From assembly GCF_007859935.1 (NCBI RefSeq), contig NZ_SJPO01000009.1, positions 204,624-268,623 on the forward strand: a DNA stretch of 64,000 nucleotides, written 5' to 3'. The notes beneath the pieces were generated by a model. It saw nothing but the letters and a program-made list of their open reading frames with translations, searched no databases and was not told the DNA's origin. A program made the translations under genes and the position numbers. Numbering within the stretch: position 1 is the first letter of the stretch; each line of letters begins with the position of its first letter. This document shows positions 59,659-64,000 of this stretch, piece by piece. This DNA is from Posidoniimonas polymericola. Its GTDB lineage: Bacteria; Planctomycetota; Planctomycetia; Pirellulales; Lacipirellulaceae.

Positions 59659-59967
59659 ATGTTCAAGAAAATCACCCTCGCCGCGCTGTTTGTCGGAGCC
59701 ATGGCGCTCGGCAGCCTCGGTATGGCGTCGCAGGCGCAGGCCGGGCATCCTCACCACTGCCACGGCGGCTACGGCTACGGCGGAGGTTACGGCCCGGCGC
59801 CCCGCGCCGCGTACTACGCACCGGCTCCCCATGTGCGGAGCGTCTACTACGGCGGCGGCTACCACCCGCGGTCGGTTGGCTACTCGGCCTACTACGGCCC
59901 GCCCGCTTACTCGCGGCAGTCGTACTACCGCAGCAGCCCCGGCTTCCGGCTGTCGATCGGCTTCTGA
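59659..59967 (+). CDS. Small secreted Gly/Tyr-rich protein
   Basis: 102 residues from the ATG at 59659, preceded by GGAGAG. Signal peptide ends SQAQAG (about 28). The mature part is low-complexity: HHCHGGYGYGGGYGP, then repeats of Y-Y-x-P, S-V-Y-Y-G-G-G-Y and S-Y-Y. Likely a cell-envelope or matrix protein. Followed by a strong terminator at 60018. Confidence 0.75.
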   Translation: MFKKITLAALFVGAMALGSLGMASQAQAGHPHHCHGGYGYGGGYGPAPRAAYYAPAPHVRSVYYGGGYHPRSVGYSAYYGPPAYSRQSYYRSSPGFRLSIGF

Positions 59968-60017
59968 TCTCCGGCTCAACCGGCTAGCCGGCGCCTACCG
60001 CAACCCAGCAACTCCCC

Positions 60018-60053
60018 GCCGGGCGGCAGACTCTTCTGCCGCCCGGCTTGTTG
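60018..60053 (+). terminator. Rho-independent terminator
   Basis: A perfect 13-bp stem, GCCGGGCGGCAGA / TCTGCCGCCCGGC, with loop CTCT, followed by TTGTTGTG. It lies 50 bases after the Gly/Tyr-rich gene. Confidence 0.8.
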
Positions 60054-60275
60054 TGCGCGCCCCCGAATTCGAGACCTACGGACCCGTTTGTCGCGCATCG
60101 AACGCCGCTTGTCAGTCACTACCGAAGCTCTATACTGTGCGTGCCTAAGGCGTTTGGCAGTAAGCAATTGCCACGCCCGCGGCGTTCGTTATCCGACGCC
60201 GGGAGCCCGACCGAAGAGGTCCCGCCCCGGCGCGGCTCTCCGACGCAGTTCCGTTTTCTTGGTGGGAGAACTTTG

Positions 60276-61109
60276 GTGGCTGATTCTTCGTTGTCGTTTC
60301 TCCAGCGCCATGAGTTCCTCATCCGCCGGCTGCACTCGCTCTCGGGCCTGATCCCGGTCGGCGCCTTCATGTGCGTGCACCTGCTGGTGAACGCCAGCGT
60401 GCTGAACAGCGCCGAGACCTTCCAGAACAACGTCTACCTGATCCACTCGGGCGACAAGCTGCTGCCGCTGGTGGAGTGGACCTTCATCTTCTTGCCGATC
60501 CTGTTCCACGCGGTGGTCGGCGTGGTCATTATCAAGGGCGGGCTGCCGAACAACAGCAACTACCGCTACGGCGCCAACTGGCGGTACGCCATGCAGCGGG
60601 CGACCGGCATGATCGCCTTTGTGTTCATCATGGCGCACGTGTTCCACACCCACGGCTGGTTCCATTTCGACGCTTGGCGCGACATGGCCAAGTCGCTGGG
60701 CGGGGCCGCGTTCGCACCGTTCAATGCCGCCAGCACGCTGAAGGTCGCGATGAGCGGCGTGGTCGTGCCGGTGCTGTACGCCATCGGCGTGCTCTCCTGT
60801 GTGTTCCACCTGGCCAACGGCATCTGGACCATGGGCATCACCTGGGGCGCGTGGACCACGCCCAAGGCGCAGAGCCGGGCCCTGGTCATCTGCTCCGGGT
60901 TTGGCGTGCTGCTGGCGGTGGTCGGCATGAGTGCCCTGTGGGGCGCGACAAACCCCGCGACCGCGTCCGGCGACACCTCGGTCGAGGCGATCCGCGAGTC
61001 CGAGGACCGCATGTACGAGGCCCGCGTCGAGGCCGGCTCGATCATGCCCAACGAGCACAAACGCTACCACGATCCAACCGCCGACGCAGGCGAAGCGGAA
61101 GATCACTAA
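60276..61109 (+). CDS. sdhC: Succinate dehydrogenase cytochrome b558 subunit
   Basis: Di-haem membrane anchor of respiratory complex II. 277 residues from a GTG at 60276 with GGGAG nine bases upstream. Five predicted helices and the family's His residues: RHEFLIRRLHSLSGLIPVGA, MCVHLLVN, WTFIFLPILFHAVVGVVII, IMAHVFHTHGWFHFD and LSCVFHLANGIWTMGITWG. This is the single-polypeptide B. subtilis-type cytochrome, replacing separate SdhC/SdhD. A long hydrophilic tail (about 235-277) is extra. sdhA follows after 101 bases. Confidence 0.92.
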   Translation: MADSSLSFLQRHEFLIRRLHSLSGLIPVGAFMCVHLLVNASVLNSAETFQNNVYLIHSGDKLLPLVEWTFIFLPILFHAVVGVVIIKGGLPNNSNYRYGANWRYAMQRATGMIAFVFIMAHVFHTHGWFHFDAWRDMAKSLGGAAFAPFNAASTLKVAMSGVVVPVLYAIGVLSCVFHLANGIWTMGITWGAWTTPKAQSRALVICSGFGVLLAVVGMSALWGATNPATASGDTSVEAIRESEDRMYEARVEAGSIMPNEHKRYHDPTADAGEAEDH

Positions 61110-61210
61110 ATACTACCTAGACACGTACTACTAGACTCTGAGCCGCAGCAGCCGGCACGCCGCTAGTTTGGGCGTCGAGTGCCTCGGCCGAACCCTACGA
61201 AGGTGACTGC

Positions 61211-63193
61211 ATGTCACAGCAACGCGTTCTAGTCGTCGGCGGTGGACTCGCCGGTCTCGCGGCCACGATGAAGATGGCCGAGCAGGGCATCCACGTCGAC
61301 CTGATGAGCCTGACTCCGGTCAAGCGCTCGCACAGCGTCTGCGCACAGGGCGGCATCAACAGCGTCAACGACCTCACCCGCCAGCAGGGCGACGACGAGT
61401 GGCTCCACCTGGACGACACCGTCTACGGCGGCGACTTCCTGCAGCACCAGCCGCCGGTCAAGGAGATGGCCTACTGGGCGCCGCGGATCATCAACCTGCT
61501 GGACCGCCTGGGCGTGCCGTTCAACCGCACCGAAGAGGGCTTCCGCGACCAGCGCCGCTTCGGCGGCACCCTGTACAAGCGGACCGCCTTTGCCGGCGCC
61601 ACGACCGGCCAGCAGCTGCTCTACGCGCTTGACGAGCAGGTCCGCCGCTGGGAGGTCGAGGGCCTGGTCACCAAGTACGAGGGCTGGGACTTCCTCCGCC
61701 CCGTGGTCGACGCCGACGGTCAGTGCCGCGGCGCGGTCGCGCAGAACCTGGTCACGATGGAGATCCGTTCATTCCGCGCCGACGCGGTGATCCTGGCCTC
61801 CGGGGGCTGCGGCCTGATCTACGGCCGCAGCACGATGAGCATGGCCTGCAACGGCAGCGCCGTGAGCCGCGCCCTGCGGCACGGCGCCCGCTACGCCAAC
61901 GGCGAGTTCATCCAGGTGCACCCCACCGCCATCCCCGGAGCCGACAAGCTGCGGCTGATGAGCGAGTCGGCCCGCGGCGAGGGGGGACGCGTCTGGGTGC
62001 CCCGCAAGCCGCAGGACCCCCGAGCGCCGCGTGACATCCCCGACGCCGACCGCTACTACTTCCTCGAGGAGCGGTACCCGACCTACGGCAACCTGGTGCC
62101 GCGCGACATCGCCACCCGCGAGATCTTCAACGTCTGCGTCAACGAGGGCCTGAGCGTCGAGTCCGACAAGCAGTGCGTCTACCTCGACCTGACGCACATC
62201 GAGCGGAGCGAGCTCGACCGCAAGCTGGGCGGCATCCTCAACATCTACGAGAAGTTCACCGGCGAGAACCCGCGCGACACGCCGATGAAGATCTTCCCCG
62301 GCGTGCACTACTCGATGGGCGGCCTGTGGGCCGACTACGCCCGCACCGCCGACGGCGGCCTCGACCCGGGCAACCCGATCAACCAGCAGACCAACGTCCC
62401 CGGCCTGTACGCGATCGGCGAGTGCGACTACCAGTACCACGGCGGCAACCGCCTGGGCGCCAACTCGCTCTTGTCGTGCATCTTCACCGGCCTGTTCGTC
62501 GGCCCCGGCATCGAGACCCACCTCAACTCGCTCAAGGCCTCGGCCGGCGACGAGCAGTACGACTCGCTGCTCAAGAGCGCCGCCGCGGAGGAAACCGCCA
62601 CCGAGAAGGCGATGATCTCCGACAGCAAGCCGGGCGGCGAGAACCCCTACCTGATCCACCAGGAGCTGGGGCAAGAGATGACCAAGGCCGCCACCGTCGT
62701 CCGCGACAACGACCAGCTCACCGGCGCCCTCGCCAAGGTGAACGAGCTGTGCGAGCGGGCGAACAACTGCTCGCTGTCCGACACCGGCGCCTGGACCAAC
62801 CAGAACATCACCTACACCCGCGCCCTGCGGGACATGTTCCCGGTGGCCAAGGCGATCCTCAAGGGCGCGCTGGCCCGCGACGAGTGCCGCGGCGCGCACT
62901 TCAAGCCCGCCTTCACCATGCCCGGCATCGAGGCCGACGACCCGGCCGAGCGCCGCCGCCAGGCCGAGGCCTGGTGCGACGCCTTCGAGCAGAAGAACGA
63001 CAAGTGGCTCAAGTCCACCATCGCCACGTTCGACGCCAACGGCGAGCCGACCCTCAGCTACGAGGACGTCGACACGTCGCTCATCCCGCCCCGCCCCCGC
63101 CTGTACGGCCTGGTCGGCGCCGAGGTGATCGAGGAGGTGTGGAAGGAACGCCAGCGGGCCAAGGACGACGCCAAGCAACCCGCCGGGGTGTAG
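61211..63193 (+). CDS. sdhA: Succinate dehydrogenase flavoprotein subunit
   Basis: Oxidises succinate to fumarate and holds FAD. 660 residues. FAD loop VVGGGLAGLAATMKMAEQG; covalent FAD histidine in KRSHSVCAQGGINSVND; QVHPTAIPG and catalytic-region SESARGEGGRVWVPR; FPGVHYSMGGLWADYARTAD; GECDYQYHGGNRLGANSLLS. Full length for the FrdA/SdhA group with a b558 partner. The expected sdhB does not follow: the next 800 bases contain repeats and a broken transposase. Confidence 0.96.
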   Translation: MSQQRVLVVGGGLAGLAATMKMAEQGIHVDLMSLTPVKRSHSVCAQGGINSVNDLTRQQGDDEWLHLDDTVYGGDFLQHQPPVKEMAYWAPRIINLLDRLGVPFNRTEEGFRDQRRFGGTLYKRTAFAGATTGQQLLYALDEQVRRWEVEGLVTKYEGWDFLRPVVDADGQCRGAVAQNLVTMEIRSFRADAVILASGGCGLIYGRSTMSMACNGSAVSRALRHGARYANGEFIQVHPTAIPGADKLRLMSESARGEGGRVWVPRKPQDPRAPRDIPDADRYYFLEERYPTYGNLVPRDIATREIFNVCVNEGLSVESDKQCVYLDLTHIERSELDRKLGGILNIYEKFTGENPRDTPMKIFPGVHYSMGGLWADYARTADGGLDPGNPINQQTNVPGLYAIGECDYQYHGGNRLGANSLLSCIFTGLFVGPGIETHLNSLKASAGDEQYDSLLKSAAAEETATEKAMISDSKPGGENPYLIHQELGQEMTKAATVVRDNDQLTGALAKVNELCERANNCSLSDTGAWTNQNITYTRALRDMFPVAKAILKGALARDECRGAHFKPAFTMPGIEADDPAERRRQAEAWCDAFEQKNDKWLKSTIATFDANGEPTLSYEDVDTSLIPPRPRLYGLVGAEVIEEVWKERQRAKDDAKQPAGV

Positions 63194-63318
63194 CTAAACT
63201 GTCCAATAGCCTGCCGCGGTTGGTGGTGGGGTCGGCGGTTTGCTGTTCGCCCAGGTGCTCATCCGATACGTACGGCCCTACCTGGCCGAAGAGATCGCCC
63301 GCCGAGAATCCGCGTCCC

Positions 63319-63507
63319 TTGGCCAACGGCCAACCCCACCGTAGCCTAGGGTGCCGCCCTAGGTCGACTGACCATGCGCATGCGTTGGCTGAAAGCCAAC
63401 TTCAACCCAAAACCAACGGTTGAGTTTGGCCTTCAGCCAAATGGGGTCATCGCTCACCGGCACCTAGGGCGTTGCCCTAGGCTACGGTGATTTTGGCCGT
63501 TGGCCAA
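63319..63507. repeat. GGCCAACGGCC/CACCGTAGCCTAGGG repeats, inverted pair
   Basis: Forward unit 63319-63363 (TTGGCCAACGGCCAA, then CACCGTAGCCTAGGGTGCCG) and inverted unit 63461-63507 (CACCTAGGGCGTTGCCCTAG, then TTTTGGCCGTTGGCCAA). Between them are further small hairpins such as GTTGGCTGAAAGCCAAC. Each unit combines two palindromes joined by CACCGTAG. No gene lies between 63194 and 63525. Confidence 0.75.
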
Positions 63508-63525
63508 ATGGGCTCGCCGGTGGGC

Positions 63526-63868
63526 TCAATCCCACACGTACCGTTCGTCGTAGTCAATGCCGTAGCGATCCAGGAACGACCGGTACTCCTCCTGAAACGA
63601 CTGCGTGCGGTGGTGCTCTTCTTGATGGCGAACGTAGCGTTCGACCTCGTCGCGGTGGGTGGGGCTGACCGAGAACATCCCGTAGCCGCGTTGCCAGTAG
63701 AACGATCCGCACTTGGCGCCGAGCGTCTTGATGAACTTCGACGACTCCCGCTTGGCGTGCTCGACCAGTTTGGCGGGCGCCTCGAGTCTGCCGATGTCGA
63801 ACAGCACGTGCACGTGGTCCGCCACGCCGCCGACCAGCGACTGCGGCACAGGTACCTCCCCGGTGAAT
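63526..63868 (-). pseudogene. 5'-truncated Y1 (IS200-like/REP-associated) transposase
   Basis: The C-terminal three-quarters of a small Y1 transposase: VPQSLVGGVADHVHVLFDIG with the HUH pair His-x-His, ESSKFIKTLGAKC, FYWQRGYGMFSVSPTHRDEV (Tyr region), RYVRHQEEHHRTQSFQEEY and the end YGIDYDERYVWD. About 45 N-terminal residues including the first strand (normally T-x-x-x-x-H-x-V-F) are missing. A TGA lies in frame at about 63867-63869 and the upstream DNA is a repeat unit starting at 63882. The first standard start (GTG at 63849) would give 107 residues without that strand. Confidence 0.8.
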
Positions 63869-63881
63869 CACGCGCGGCCCC

Positions 63882-63924
63882 CGTTGGCCACGGGCCAACG
63901 CCACCGTAGCCTAGGGCAACGCCC
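63882..63924. repeat. GGCCAACG/CACCGTAG repeat next to the truncated transposase
   Basis: CGTTGGCCACGGGCCAACG then CCACCGTAGCCTAGGGCAAC GCCC, a third copy of the unit at 63319. It abuts the truncation point of the transposase. Bases 63925-64000 show nothing recognisable. Confidence 0.7.
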
Positions 63925-64000
63925 AGTAGCGTCCGGTAAATCCTTCACACGATTTTAACTTGCGCTATTGCGGCTGTGTGTGGTAGAGGTGGCGTATGTC

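Noticed and set aside
59220..59702. Minus-strand frame of 160 codons overlapping the Gly/Tyr-rich gene start
   Set aside because: Overlaps a gene with a signal peptide and ribosome site; low complexity and no family.

Overview
The window is a GC-rich stretch of bacterial chromosome that reads as a planctomycete. The best guess is Pirellulales, near the Lacipirellulaceae. The evidence is a set of planctomycete hallmark genes: a DUF1559 prepilin-like protein, a DUF1501/DUF1549-DUF1553 pair, DUF1080, a dockerin plus PEP-CTERM-like surface protein, a cytochrome b558-type sdhC, and many secreted proteins of no known family. Genes are mostly single units or short operons on both strands. I see no rRNA, tRNA or CRISPR array.

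Layout. 1-5.6 kb: a truncated plant-type phosphofructokinase, a tandem pair of membrane proteins, a repeat-rich surface protein and UDP-glucose dehydrogenase. 6-9 kb: two soluble PAS chemoreceptors sharing a perfectly identical 335 bp segment, each followed by a strong terminator. 9-13.3 kb: an acyltransferase/symporter operon and a GAF-phosphatase-like regulator. 13.4-20.4 kb: smpB (apparently starting at ACG), a DUF1559 gene, panB, a REP-associated transposase between its REP pairs, gyrA and a GNAT gene. 20.4-24 kb: an overlapping PilZ/HD-GYP pair, an AraC regulator and small unknowns. 24-29.4 kb: carbohydrate genes (SDR, MalK-type ATPase, GH97) and DUF3124. 29.5-36.6 kb: an exported catalase-peroxidase and a CHAT-TPR protein lacking the usual catalytic residues.

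36.7-46.2 kb: rpmA and obg are separated by a VapC-type toxin-antitoxin pair and a transglutaminase-like gene. After obg comes an unknown gene split exactly at a -1 slippery heptamer. Then a secreted duplicated-domain protein, a PadR plus ADOP-prefix pair with a readable promoter/operator, and a divergent ketoacyl synthase/desaturase pair. A second PIN toxin-antitoxin pair follows. 46.3-52.8 kb: CBS, ABC-F, ROK kinase, lipoprotein, DUF1080 and DUF2007. 52.9-55.6 kb is the main mobile/repeat zone: an IS110-family element with a frameshifted transposase and a structured left end that may encode its bridge RNA, several palindromic repeats, and an AT-rich zinc-ribbon membrane protein. 55.6-58.8 kb holds the DUF1501/DUF1549 pair. 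59.7-63.2 kb holds a Gly/Tyr-rich secreted protein and sdhC-sdhA with no sdhB following. The window ends in a second REP family around a 5'-truncated transposase.

The points most worth following are the -1 frameshift gene, the IS110 left end, the two REP/transposase families, the ACG-start smpB, the Cys-His-Asn ketoacyl synthase and the inactive-looking CHAT protein.
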